This document shows, one piece after another, positions 55,810-63,652 of a stretch of 64,000 nucleotides of DNA. Under the pieces are notes generated by a model. It searched no databases, was not told where the DNA came from, and saw nothing but the letters and a program-made list of their open reading frames with translations. The stretch spans positions 434,001-498,000 of the forward strand of contig NZ_CP146241.1 in NCBI RefSeq assembly GCF_037039395.1, in the 5' to 3' direction. The position numbers and the translations under genes were made by a program. Position 1 is the stretch's first letter; the number at the start of each line of letters is the position of its first letter. Origin of the DNA: Agrobacterium vitis. Lineage in GTDB: Bacteria > Pseudomonadota > Alphaproteobacteria > Rhizobiales > Rhizobiaceae.

Positions 55810-55973
55810 GACGCGCGCCCGCACCGTGCAAAAGAGATCGGAAAAACAGAAGGATGAGTGCGGAGCGCACGGTGCGCGTGAGCGCTGCACGGTGCGGAAT
55901 GCGCCAAAAACATGAACAAAAACAACCACCCGACCGAAGTGCACCGTGCGCCTTTTTATCTCGCCATCGTCCG
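55810..55973. promoter_or_regulatory. Candidate oriT / relaxase control region with four inverted GCACCGTGC sites
   Basis: The gap upstream of the relaxase holds four copies of one 9-mer: GCACCGTGC at 55821-55829 and 55941-55949, and its reverse complement GCACGGTGC at 55867-55875 and 55887-55895. The second copy is part of GCGCAC-G-GTGCGC. An AT-rich stretch AAAAACATGAACAAAAAC (55906-55923) lies between. On the minus strand CATCCTTC (around 55849-55856) differs by one base from the YATCCTGY nick sites of P-type relaxases. Such a layout fits oriT plus relaxosome or repressor sites. Confidence 0.5.
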
Positions 55974-56052
55974 GTTGCTGCACCTGCCTCCACCCCCGGC
56001 GCTCTCCATGACACACCAGCGCACGAGAAGATGCGAATTGCCGCGCCGCCGC

Positions 56053-56973
56053 TCATGGCCGGTCTCCGCCAGCATTGCGGGCGACGAAAAGCCCCACCGG
56101 TTGGGAGGCAGTTAGCTTTTCGGGTCTCGCTGGGACGGGTGAGCGGGCGCTGTCCGGCGCGCGATCGGGAGACACAGGATCGACGGCCGGTGTGCCGTCG
56201 TCGCGCAGGACGAAGATCGCCGCCTCGCGCCAGTCGGTTGGCCGCGCGACCGCGAATGCGATTTTTGACGGGCGCTCGCCGTGCAGCGCGGGCGCAAGCG
56301 AAGCGACGTATGCTCGTGTTTCAGCGGGGAGCGGACGGCGGGTCGCGCGGTGCTCGTCATAGCGTGCGGGACCGGCATTGTAGGCGGCAAGCATGGCGGT
56401 CGTGTCGCCGTAGCGATCCCACATCTCGCGCAGGTACGCGGTGCCGGCGAGGATGTTGTCGCGCGGGTCGTAAGGGTTGCGGCCGAGATCATAGCGGACA
56501 CGAAGCTCGGCCCAGGTATCGGGCATGACCTGCATCAATCCAATAGCGCCGGCGGACGAGATGGCACGCACATCGCCCGCGCTTTCGGCGCGCAACACGG
56601 CGCGGATCCAGCGCTCCGGAATGCCGAAGCGCTTCGAGGCTTCGGCGATATGCGCTGCATAGGGATCAGCCGAGTGTACGCCCGGCGCGGATTGCGCGAT
56701 CGCCGCGCCCGATCCGCTGCCGAGCGAGAGCGCCACGACCACCACGACAACGGCATACCGGAATAGCGCCCTGTCTCCGCGGCACCGCAAGCCTGCCAGC
56801 GTGCTCGCTGCGGTCAAGGGTACGCGCAAAGCGCCGGCCGGAGGCCGCCCCTGACCTGCGCTGCGCGCGCCGGCCGTCCTGCGGCCGAGCGGGACGACGG
56901 GATGAGACGGCCTTTCCGCGAACAACGGGATGAGGATTTTGAATGCGATTGCGATGCTGGACTGCATGGTCAT
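56053..56973 (-). CDS. Lytic transglycosylase of the transfer region (VirB1/TrbN-like)
   Basis: Up to 306 residues from ATG 56973, which overlaps the DUF736 stop as TGATG. A hydrophobic export segment FRYAVVVVVVALSLGSGSG occurs late (about residue 75-95), so a later start would be more normal. The SLT domain is clear: WIRAVLRAESAGDVRAISSA with the catalytic Glu, GAIGLMQVMPDTWAELRVRY, NILAGTAYLREMWDRYGDTT and LAAYNAGPARYDEH. It opens the peptidoglycan locally for channel assembly. It lies at the far side of the candidate oriT from the relaxase. Confidence 0.9.
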   Translation of the reverse strand: MTMQSSIAIAFKILIPLFAERPSHPVVPLGRRTAGARSAGQGRPPAGALRVPLTAASTLAGLRCRGDRALFRYAVVVVVVALSLGSGSGAAIAQSAPGVHSADPYAAHIAEASKRFGIPERWIRAVLRAESAGDVRAISSAGAIGLMQVMPDTWAELRVRYDLGRNPYDPRDNILAGTAYLREMWDRYGDTTAMLAAYNAGPARYDEHRATRRPLPAETRAYVASLAPALHGERPSKIAFAVARPTDWREAAIFVLRDDGTPAVDPVSPDRAPDSARSPVPARPEKLTASQPVGLFVARNAGGDRP

Positions 56974-57308
56974 CAGTCCCGCCCATCGCGCGGCTTCGGG
57001 CGATTCCAGTGCAACGACCACGCGCTTTCATCGTCGTCCGCCCGGAAGAGGTTCGCACGGATTGGCTGCACGAGCGTCGGATCGTCAAGCTGCAAGGAGA
57101 GGTAGTCGCCGGCCTTCTCGCCGCTCTCCTTCCAGGCGGCTCCGACTTCGGGACCGTCTTTGTCAGCGATATGGATACGGAAGTCCGGCGCATGCTCCGC
57201 GTCGGATTTCCTCGCGGGGATGAGCACCACTTCGGCATCGATGACAAGCGTGCGGATGCGGCCGGACCAGCCGGTCTTTGTTTTCTGGAATGCGCCGATA
57301 TTGGCCAT
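56973..57308 (-). CDS. DUF736 protein
   Basis: A 111-residue protein from ATG 57308, preceded by GAAGGAGATT. The start MANIGAFQKTKTGWSGRIRT is the clear family signature, with APDFRIHIADKDGPEVGAAW further on. DUF736 proteins are small, predicted cytoplasmic and found in conjugative regions of alpha- and betaproteobacteria; their function is not known. It follows traF, with 47 bases between, and is coupled to the transglycosylase. Confidence 0.93.
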   Translation of the reverse strand: MANIGAFQKTKTGWSGRIRTLVIDAEVVLIPARKSDAEHAPDFRIHIADKDGPEVGAAWKESGEKAGDYLSLQLDDPTLVQPIRANLFRADDDESAWSLHWNRPKPRDGRD

Positions 57309-57355
57309 GGCAATCTCCTTCGGTTGCGCGTGGATGAAAGGTGTCGGTGCGCGCC

Positions 57356-57901
57356 TCAACGTGTTTGGGCGCGCCAGACAAAGCGGCCGTTGCCGTCGTC
57401 GTCGGTGTAGAGGGGAATGGCGCGGCCGATGACCGCCGAGGCGGGAAGCGTGCCGAAGTAGCGGCCGTCAAGACTGTCGCGGACTTGCCCATTCATGAGG
57501 AAGAGCTGCCCTTCGGCGATTACGCGGCAGCCCTGCCAGACAGGCAGATCACGGCCCATCCGGTCGCGCTCCAGCGCCTCGCCCATCTCGATCGCGTCGA
57601 CCGTGATGGTGCGGCCGGTGCGGCAGACTCGTTGTCCCGGCACGCCGAGTACACGCTTCAGCAGCGGCACGCCGCGTCCGACATAGCCGCGTTCAACCAT
57701 GAAGGAGGCGAACGGCTCAGGTGGCAGCACGGCGACCAGCTCCGGCACCTCGGTCGCGTCAACCGGCTCGACGGTATAGAATCCGACGGGCGCGCTGGCG
57801 GTTGAATTCCAGATCAGCTTTATCGGCGTAGGGATTGCAGCAGCAGCGACAGCGCCCATCGCCGTGAGGCACGTCGCCATGACATAGCCGAGGCGGGTCA
57901 T
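57356..57901 (-). CDS. traF: Conjugative transfer signal peptidase TraF (S26 family)
   Basis: A 181-residue membrane serine protease of the signal peptidase S26 family. A hydrophobic N-terminus (MATCLTAMGAVAAAAIPTPI) precedes the catalytic Ser in NSTASAPVGFYTVEPV and the Lys in PLLKRVLGVPGQRVCR. GRYFGTLPASAVIGRAIPLY is the C-terminal family box. TraF matures and cyclises TrbC pilin in RP4-type systems. It overlaps the DUF2840 gene by four bases. Confidence 0.94.
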   Translation of the reverse strand: MTRLGYVMATCLTAMGAVAAAAIPTPIKLIWNSTASAPVGFYTVEPVDATEVPELVAVLPPEPFASFMVERGYVGRGVPLLKRVLGVPGQRVCRTGRTITVDAIEMGEALERDRMGRDLPVWQGCRVIAEGQLFLMNGQVRDSLDGRYFGTLPASAVIGRAIPLYTDDDGNGRFVWRAQTR

Positions 57902-58416
57902 GACTCCGTTCTCCGGCGCATCAGGAACGCCTCGTGCCGGCCGGCGCTGTAGACACGTGGCTCATCGCCGGCCGCCAGCCGGTTATGGACATGTCGCCAG
58001 TGATCCGGCGAGACGTCGGCGGGATCGATGGCTTGCGCCTCGATGGCGTCAATGATCTGAAGCACGCGCTCGACCTTTGGCCAGCCGGCGATCTTCAACA
58101 GGATTTCGCCGCCGGGGCGTACATATGGCAGCGTCTGGAAAGGCTCGCCGCGGTCGACGGCGCGCACGATATCGATGCGTGATATGGTCGTGCCGTATCC
58201 GTTCGCGGCCCAGCGAACGAGGCAGAAGATCGTTTCGGGCGAGAAACCGACAAGCCTGCGGCGACTGTCGAGCTTCTGCTCGTAGCTTTCGTGACCGAAC
58301 CTGACCCAGTTCTCAATCCGCTTCTCGATCCAGGTGAGTTCGACAAGGGTGAGGAATGCCGGAAGATCGTCCGATAGCGCGTTCCCGCATATACGGGTTG
58401 TTGTACTGCCAGTCAT
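57898..58416 (-). CDS. DUF2840 protein
   Basis: A 172-residue protein: LTLVELTWIEKRIENWVRFG at the start, then FCLVRWAANGYGTTISRIDI, YVRPGGEILLKIAGWPKVER and a C-terminal HEAFLMRRR. This matches the DUF2840 family that stands between traF and parA-associated genes in Tn4371-like elements. No function is known. It overlaps both neighbours by four bases, so it belongs to the parA-traF operon. Confidence 0.9.
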   Translation of the reverse strand: MTGSTTTRICGNALSDDLPAFLTLVELTWIEKRIENWVRFGHESYEQKLDSRRRLVGFSPETIFCLVRWAANGYGTTISRIDIVRAVDRGEPFQTLPYVRPGGEILLKIAGWPKVERVLQIIDAIEAQAIDPADVSPDHWRHVHNRLAAGDEPRVYSAGRHEAFLMRRRTES

Positions 58417-58670
58417 GGTGTGTCACCCCCTTGCGTGCCGGGAAATTCGCGTTCGAGCAGCTCGCGCAGCATGTCGGAAGCGGTCACGCCGCCCCGGAAG
58501 GCGGCGATCTTGATGCGGCCGCGCAGCTCGGGCGTGATGTCGATGGTCAGACGCGCAGTGAATGCAGCGGTCTCGCTGCTGCGGACAGCTGATGTCTCAC
58601 CGGCCTTGATCCAGCCTTCAGCGTCGCCCGGCCGGGAGGCGAACCCGCGCTTTTCCGTACGCGCCGTCAT
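58413..58670 (-). CDS. Ribbon-helix-helix partition-associated protein
   Basis: An 85-residue protein with a disordered basic N-terminus and a C-terminal RHH-like part: [40 protein letters not shown]. It directly follows parA with a four-base overlap, where a centromere-binding ParB or ParG-type partner is expected. It would bind a partition site and regulate parA. No ParB-type nuclease motif is present. Confidence 0.88.
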   Translation of the reverse strand: MTARTEKRGFASRPGDAEGWIKAGETSAVRSSETAAFTARLTIDITPELRGRIKIAAFRGGVTASDMLRELLEREFPGTQGGDTP

Positions 58671-59320
58671 GACGCGGTCCTCCCGACGCCGAGCCTTGCT
58701 ATCTCGGCCGCCAGCGCCAAAATCTCGCGCGCTGCCGGACCGTCGGCGGCGATCTCGCAGGCGAGCCGGCCGGTCTGCGCCGCGTCGGCGAAAACGACAC
58801 GCTGGCCGATCGTGGTGGCGAGCACAGGCGGATCATGGTCGGCCAGCGTCTCGGCCGTATCGCGGGCGATGATCGTGCGAGCGGCGCAGCGGTTGAGAAC
58901 GAAGCGGGCGGCAAGCTGCGGCCGGTAGATGCGCGCCTCCGCCAAGAGGGTCAGCATCTCGGCCGAGGCCCAGCCGTCGAACGGCGACGGCTGCACCGGC
59001 ATGAGCACGAGGTCCGCGGCAAGCAGCGCGGATCGCATGAGGCCGGCGACCCGTGGCGGCCCGTCGATGATAACGTGATCGGAATCTCGAGCGAGTTCCG
59101 GCGCCTCGCGATGCAGCGTGTCACGAGCCAAACCGACAACGCCGAAGGCGCGCGGGAGGCCTTCGCGGCCGCGCTCCTGCGACCAGTCGAGCGCAGAGCC
59201 CTGCGGGTCGGCGTCGATCAGCGTGACGCGCAGCCCGTGCCGTGCCCATTCGCCGGCGAGATGGAGGGCAAGCGTCGTCTTTCCGGCACCGCCCTTCTGG
59301 TTGAGAATGGCGACGATCAT
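58667..59320 (-). CDS. parA: ParA-family partition ATPase
   Basis: A 217-residue ParA of the short (type Ib) kind without an N-terminal HTH. The deviant Walker A is [20 protein letters not shown], followed by [18 protein letters not shown] and [20 protein letters not shown]. It should segregate or stabilise the element while it replicates as a circle. Its start overlaps the repA stop by four bases. Confidence 0.95.
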   Translation of the reverse strand: MIVAILNQKGGAGKTTLALHLAGEWARHGLRVTLIDADPQGSALDWSQERGREGLPRAFGVVGLARDTLHREAPELARDSDHVIIDGPPRVAGLMRSALLAADLVLMPVQPSPFDGWASAEMLTLLAEARIYRPQLAARFVLNRCAARTIIARDTAETLADHDPPVLATTIGQRVVFADAAQTGRLACEIAADGPAAREILALAAEIARLGVGRTAS

Positions 59321-60501
59321 GAGGCGCCTCCCGACTTGCGGGATCGTGGCGGCTTTACGGGACGCGAAGCATCGTCTGCCGTAAAGGAGGATTTACGGAA
59401 AGTCGTAGCCGGCTCGTGTCCGGTTTTCGTCTTTGCGGAGCCGATATCGAGAGTTCTGGCAGCGCCGCGGATGAGTTTTTCCACATCGCGCGCGCCCCCT
59501 TCAAGGTTAGATTCACTGTTAGACTCTAAGTTAAGGCCCGGATTCGTCGTTTCAGACCAGAGACTTAACTGCGGTTCGTGCGTGCGAAGTCCCGATACCG
59601 TCTGCGTGCAAAATCCCGATAGCCCTGCGTGCGAAGTCCCGAGTGTTTCCACAGGTTTATCCACAGGGCCTGTGGGGAACTCTGCGGGCAGGATTCGGAG
59701 CAGCTCGCGGCGGCCCTCGCGCTCGATCCGCAGCCGGTAGCCGGGCAGCGGCTGGCGCAGAACGATGCGGCGGAGCTGGAGCGCGAAATCGGAGACGCGG
59801 ACCAGGCTGCCCGATTTTTCATGAAGATGCGGGACATCGAACAGCCACCCGCCTGGCTGGCGACCCGCATGCTTGCGGGCGACGCGGTACAGCCAGCGCT
59901 CTATCCCACCAGTCAGCCGGAAGTAAGCCGGATCGATTGTGAGAACCAGCGATCGGTCGATGACGCCGCGATAAAACCAGTCTGGCAGGACGAACTCCAT
60001 GCCCTCGACGCGGCCGTCGGCGCGGGTGAGTTCCTCCCACTCGTTGATCCACGAGAACTGGTGTCGCCGCCAGTTCTCGCCGTGTCGGATATTGGTGCGG
60101 ATGACGGTGGACTGGAGCCTGGTGAGAGCGCCTTTCAGGAGCCTGTAGTCGCGCGCGCCGGTCTCGCGGCCGATCGCGGTGAGAAGTTGATAGGGCGTGA
60201 AGCGCAGGAAACGCGAGGTTCGAAGGCCCAGGTTCTCGGCCTCCACGATCTGGCTTGCGGCCCAGATCAGGACATCGGCGTCCCAGATCGTCGCCATGCC
60301 GTGCTCCTGAACGGCGAGGACCTCGACGCGAACGTCTCCCGCTTGGTAGAGGATCGGAACGATGCGCTTGGATTTTGCGAGCGAGAAGAACGGACGTTCC
60401 ATCAGATCGCGCTGGTCGCGCGGCTTTGCATCGCCGGTCGCCACGACGAACGGATCGAGCGTGTTACGCTCGCTGGAGGTGATGAGGCGGCGGCGCTGCA
60501 T
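59317..60501 (-). CDS. repA: Replication initiator protein A
   Basis: A 394-residue protein of the RPA replication-initiator family: [60 protein letters not shown] and [20 protein letters not shown]. Its C-terminal third (about residue 280 on) is low in conservation and is encoded by DNA containing direct repeats and a DnaA box, which puts a likely origin inside the gene. RepA of Tn4371-type ICEs is thought to let the excised circle replicate. The gene heads the repA-parA-traF group. Confidence 0.93.
   Translation of the reverse strand: MQRRRLITSSERNTLDPFVVATGDAKPRDQRDLMERPFFSLAKSKRIVPILYQAGDVRVEVLAVQEHGMATIWDADVLIWAASQIVEAENLGLRTSRFLRFTPYQLLTAIGRETGARDYRLLKGALTRLQSTVIRTNIRHGENWRRHQFSWINEWEELTRADGRVEGMEFVLPDWFYRGVIDRSLVLTIDPAYFRLTGGIERWLYRVARKHAGRQPGGWLFDVPHLHEKSGSLVRVSDFALQLRRIVLRQPLPGYRLRIEREGRRELLRILPAEFPTGPVDKPVETLGTSHAGLSGFCTQTVSGLRTHEPQLSLWSETTNPGLNLESNSESNLEGGARDVEKLIRGAARTLDIGSAKTKTGHEPATTFRKSSFTADDASRPVKPPRSRKSGGAS
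59579..59665. other. oriV: Candidate replication origin: three iterons and a DnaA box inside repA
   Basis: Three direct repeats of 18 bases: TGCGTGCGAAGTCCCGAT (59579-59596), TGCGTGCAAAATCCCGAT (59603-59620) and TGCGTGCGAAGTCCCGAG (59626-59643), at 24- and 23-base spacing, about two helix turns. Fourteen bases later TTATCCACA (59657-59665) is a perfect DnaA box, with a weaker one (TTTCCACAG) at 59647-59655. An AT-rich stretch with two GTTAGA words lies at 59500-59535. Iterons, DnaA box and AT-rich DNA are the parts of an iteron-type origin. Confidence 0.7.
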
Positions 60502-60513
60502 GCCGTGTCCGCC

Positions 60514-60801
60514 TCAGCGATGGCGCGCCGCGCCGCCATAGGCGAGCGAAGGAACAGATGCCTGACGCTTGGCGGGCAGCACAGAGCCGCGTGGATCGGA
60601 AGTCGAGGTGACGGAGCCGCGTTCGGTCCAGGCCTGAAGATCGTCAATGGCGTAGACGACGCGGCCGCCGAGCTTGCGATAGGCTGGCCCAGTCCCGTAG
60701 GTGCGATGCTTTTCGAGGGTACGGGCAGAAAGGCTCAGGAACTCGGCCGCTTCCTTGGTGCGCAGGAAGCGCGGCGGGACGGTGGGATGAACAGGTCGCA
60801 T
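60514..60801 (-). CDS. Helix-turn-helix (AlpA/MerR-like) protein upstream of repA
   Basis: A 95-residue protein from ATG 60801 (MRPVHPTVPPRFLRTKEAAE). The HTH_17 domain reads FLRTKEAAEFLSLSARTLEK, then GTGPAYRKLGGRVVYAIDDL and QAWTERGSV. Such proteins control excision or replication genes in mobile elements. It lies 12 bases before repA, so it may regulate the repA-parA operon. Confidence 0.9.
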   Translation of the reverse strand: MRPVHPTVPPRFLRTKEAAEFLSLSARTLEKHRTYGTGPAYRKLGGRVVYAIDDLQAWTERGSVTSTSDPRGSVLPAKRQASVPSLAYGGAARHR

Positions 60802-60933
60802 GGATCGGGCCTCCGTGGTGTTGCATGCGGTCGCTGGTGGGCAGCGGCGGATGACGATCACGGTGGCGAAGATCGCAGGCGTAGAGGGAGGGGGAACTTA
60901 GGGTGCGCTAATTCTCACCCCTGCGGGGTCATG

Positions 60934-61696
60934 TCAGGACCGGCGGCGATGGCGCAGCAGCGTGCGATAGCCGCCGGCGATCATCGCCATCCCATCCTTC
61001 ACCAAGGCTGTCGTGGCATCGCGGAGCGCGGAGGTTTTCCAGTGTTCGGAGGCGACGCGGTCGACGCCGAAGATGACGCCGGCGATGTCGCGATAGGTGG
61101 CGCCGTCCATGCGTCCGTCGGTGGCTTGCAGCATGAACCGGTGACGACGTTTTTGCTGCGGCGTCAGTCGGCGGTCGTCAGGGACTGTGCGCCCCAGAAG
61201 GGCGCGCAGTAGGCGCTCAATCGCCTCTGTGCGGTCGAAACCGTCTGGATCGAGCGGCACGAGCGCCGCGAGAGGGGTTTCAGGCGGCACGCCGGCAAGT
61301 TGGACGATCCGGATCGCTTGGCCGCCAGTTTTGAACAGGAAATGCCTGCCGTCCTCGTCCTCGTGCGCGCGCGCGGCTGGTTCGCGCAGCTCGGAATAGA
61401 AATTGTCGACCGTCGGCAGAAGGGCGGGCATCTGTGCGAGCAGCACGGCGCTGGTGTCCGCCTCCGCCGACCAGACCACGGGACCCTCTCCAGCACTCAG
61501 CGACGGCGGGACGAAAAAACTGCAGGCCCCACTTCAGACGCAGTTCCTGTTTCAGGGAGGGGCTGTCAGCCCGGGCATAGTCGTTCTGATAGTCGGTATT
61601 GCGCCTGAGCCATTCCCAGGCGAGGTCGGGAGAGTCGAGGGCGTCCAGGTAGTCGTAAGTCTCCGAGGACCGCCAGCGCGATATGTTAGGCTTCAT
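60934..61696 (-). pseudogene. DUF6499-DUF2285 protein split by a +1 frameshift
   Basis: The N-terminal domain (MKPNISRWRSSETYDYLDAL, ARADSPSLKQELRLKWGLQF) starts at ATG 61696 and is followed, one frame over, by FVPPSLSAGEGPVVWSAEAD and the DUF2285 domain (LTPQQKRRHRFMLQATDGRM, DIAGVIFGVDRVASEHWKTS). These two halves form one protein in related ICEs. The break is at a run of six T on the coding strand (61514-61519), which with five T would be in frame. It may be a mutation, a sequencing error or a shift site. Function unknown, probably regulatory. Confidence 0.8.
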
Positions 61697-61804
61697 CCTT
61701 TTTCCTCGTGCCACAACGTGGGGGCGCAAACGTTCCCGAAACTTGATGATTTGGGAAGAGTTTAAGAATGCATCAAGCGATGCCAGCGGCGCAACGCTGC
61801 ATTA

Positions 61805-62065
61805 TCAGCGGCCTTCGCGAAGGATCTGGCGATAGCCGTGCTCGGTCATCCAGCGGGCACGGGCAAGATGGCTGTCGTGAATGCGCCGGGCACGTTCCGG
61901 CTCGGCGTCGGGATCGATCCCGAAAATGACGGCAACCGCTTCGCGCCAGTCAGCGCCATCAGTCGCGGCGTCGAGCACGCGCATATACACCTTCATGTGC
62001 GACCGATCGTAGTCCGTGAGTACGGCGCTGTTCGGCGGCTCATCAAGGAAACCCGGCTCTGTCAT
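61805..62065 (-). CDS. DUF2285 protein
   Basis: An 86-residue protein: VLTDYDRSHMKVYMRVLDAA, GADWREAVAVIFGIDPDAEP and HDSHLARARWMTEHGYRQIL. This is the DUF2285 domain alone, related to the C-terminal half of the split gene next to it. The domain is thought to be DNA-binding and is typical of these elements. Its start overlaps a small upstream frame as ATGA. Confidence 0.85.
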   Translation of the reverse strand: MTEPGFLDEPPNSAVLTDYDRSHMKVYMRVLDAATDGADWREAVAVIFGIDPDAEPERARRIHDSHLARARWMTEHGYRQILREGR

Positions 62066-62250
62066 TCATCCTCCCAAACGGGAAATCTATATCTTTGAAT
62101 GGGCAGTATGGGAACGTCCATCATTGTCGAGCAGACGGATGCAAGAATGATGACATCGTTGTCGAACGACATCTGTATCGGCGACGCGGAGTAGCCCGAT
62201 AACGACGAAACACGCCAATATTCACAGGCGCTTTCCGCTATCTGGTGCAT
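62062..62250 (-). CDS. Small unknown frame between the HTH and DUF2285 genes
   Basis: A possible 62-residue protein (MHQIAESACEYWRVSSLSGY to RFPVWEDE) with no recognised domain. In its favour, the stop overlaps the next start as ATGA and its start overlaps the HTH gene end, as in an operon. Against it, no ribosome-binding site is clear and the composition is unremarkable. It may be only a spacer. Confidence 0.3.
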   Translation of the reverse strand: MHQIAESACEYWRVSSLSGYSASPIQMSFDNDVIILASVCSTMMDVPILPIQRYRFPVWEDE

Positions 62251-62482
62251 TGCCCTTATCCATGATCATCACGCCTTCTCCCTTGTCGATGGTCAGGAAG
62301 ACGATGCCGTTGCGCTCAAGGGCACGCCGCACTTGGTCGCGGGTCGATTCATAGACGCGCAACCCGTTCTCGGATTCGAGACGTCTGAGTGCGGTTAGCG
62401 ATACCTGGGCCGTGTCGGCAAGCGTCTCCTGTTTCCAGCCAAGCAACGCTCGTGCGGCCCGTGACTGACGGGCGGTGATCAT
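62222..62482 (-). CDS. XRE-type helix-turn-helix regulator
   Basis: About 86 residues from ATG 62482: MITARQSRAARALLGWKQET, LADTAQVSLTALRRLESENG (HTH) and a C-terminal RALERNGIVFLTIDKGEGV. This compact form is common in rhizobia and resembles HTH_XRE repressors of mobile elements. Upstream in-frame starts exist but would cross the operator-like palindrome region. It probably controls the DUF2285/repA genes downstream or excision. Confidence 0.87.
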   Translation of the reverse strand: MITARQSRAARALLGWKQETLADTAQVSLTALRRLESENGLRVYESTRDQVRRALERNGIVFLTIDKGEGVMIMDKGNAPDSGKRL

Positions 62483-62591
62483 GAACGCGATCACCGCCAC
62501 AGGTCGCGGCGCAGAAGCCAGAACTACGATGATAATAATCGCTTTTTGCACGAATGCCACCCATAATCGTCTTTTCTTGGTGCTTCGACTA

Positions 62592-62604
62592 TGTGTCTGA
62601 CACA
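62592..62604. promoter_or_regulatory. Palindrome upstream of the XRE gene, candidate operator
   Basis: TGTGTC-T-GACACA is a perfect 6-bp inverted repeat around one base, 110 bases before the XRE start. XRE-type repressors often bind such short palindromes near their own promoter. The call rests on position and symmetry only. Confidence 0.4.
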
Positions 62605-62771
62605 GGTGATTCGGCTGCCGGAAGCGCCGCAGTCGCGACAATGACGGTGCTCGTATCGCGAGCCGGGCAAGGCCCGGCGAGCGGCGATCGCACCGAGGAG
62701 ACGCGGCCGCACCGCCGATCAGGACCACGGATCGGTGGCAATCCGTCCAATCGGAAAGCCTGAACAGCGTA

Positions 62772-62805
62772 AATCCGTAGAGCCGGCTTTCCGGCTCTAC
62801 GGATT
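62772..62805. terminator. 15-bp perfect hairpin downstream of the DUF932 gene
   Basis: AATCCGTAGAGCCGG (62772-62786) and CCGGCTCTACGGATT (62791-62805) form a perfect stem with the loop CTTT, beginning 4 bases beyond the DUF932 stop. No T-run follows on the minus strand, so it may stabilise the mRNA end or slow polymerase rather than act as a classical terminator. It could also be a protein-binding palindrome. Confidence 0.5.
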
Positions 62806-62809
62806 GCGG

Positions 62810-63652
62810 TCAACGCGTCTTAAGGCGTTGCATACCCTCGGCCAACGTCCAGAGCGCGCGGTTGAGGGTGACATTCTGATCGATACCGTTGACGGCGCGG
62901 GTCTGGCTGCGGCGGATGCGGCCTCCGGCATTGCGCCTGCTCCCGTGCAAACCGCCCTTTATCATGTTTTCCTGAATAACGTTGTAGGTGGTCCAGAGGC
63001 TTTGCCCGCTATCCTCACGGCGGCGCGGGATCAAAATCTGGTCGGGTCGGATAGGTCTTTCTTCCTCACCGTAGCGGGCGAAAAGGCTCGCGTCGGCAAG
63101 AACGCGCTGTTCTTCCTCCGACAACCGGGTTTCCTTCATGGTCTCGCTGGCGTCGATGAGGCGCGGGAAATCCTCCGCCACGGTATAAACGCCCTCGATG
63201 ATATCATGCTGGATATTCCCCTTGTGTGGGACGCGGACTTCCTCGAAGCGCTCGCCCGCAACCAGACTGTTGGTGCAGACGAAACGCAACATCCCGGCGA
63301 ACATCTGGTAGCTGCTGGTGCCATCATGGCTGTTGACGATGATGACTTCCGCCGCCTCCGGCTTGCCGATACCGTCATCCCTGCGCAGGCGCAGCATGTG
63401 TTTGGCGTGTCCCATGCGATCCCCATCGCGCGGAACCGCCTGCACGGCAAAGAACGGAAGCCATCCTTCCCGGCGCAGCCCCTCCACGATGTCGATGGTG
63501 GGCACGTAAACATAACGCTGCGAACGACTGTCGTGCGCCTCGCGGGCGAAGATGGATGGGACGTGCCGATAAAGCGCCTCGTTGTCGAGCGCTTCGCGAC
63601 CGCTGATCTGGTGGCTGTTGCGGCCGAAGCGTGTGGCGAGATGATAGTTCAT
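62810..63652 (-). CDS. DUF932 (phage/plasmid-like) protein
   Basis: A 280-residue protein from ATG 63652, preceded by AAAGGAGC; the frame is open beyond it but without support. DUF932 features: MNYHLATRFGRNSHQISGRE, RYVYVPTIDIVEGLRREGWL, VIIVNSHDGTSSYQMFAGML and RFVCTNSLVAGERFEEVRVP. The family occurs in phages, plasmids and ICEs next to replication or repair genes; the function is unknown. It marks the continuation of the ICE backbone beyond the window. Confidence 0.92.
   Translation of the reverse strand: MNYHLATRFGRNSHQISGREALDNEALYRHVPSIFAREAHDSRSQRYVYVPTIDIVEGLRREGWLPFFAVQAVPRDGDRMGHAKHMLRLRRDDGIGKPEAAEVIIVNSHDGTSSYQMFAGMLRFVCTNSLVAGERFEEVRVPHKGNIQHDIIEGVYTVAEDFPRLIDASETMKETRLSEEEQRVLADASLFARYGEEERPIRPDQILIPRRREDSGQSLWTTYNVIQENMIKGGLHGSRRNAGGRIRRSQTRAVNGIDQNVTLNRALWTLAEGMQRLKTR

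Noticed and set aside
55810..56016. 69-residue N-terminal extension of the relaxase
   Set aside because: It would cover the repeat-rich candidate oriT, lacks a ribosome-binding site and shows no family-like sequence.
59629..61212. 527-codon plus-strand open frame opposite repA and the HTH gene
   Set aside because: It runs across three real minus-strand genes and reads as the antisense of conserved segments; no ribosome-binding site or family match.
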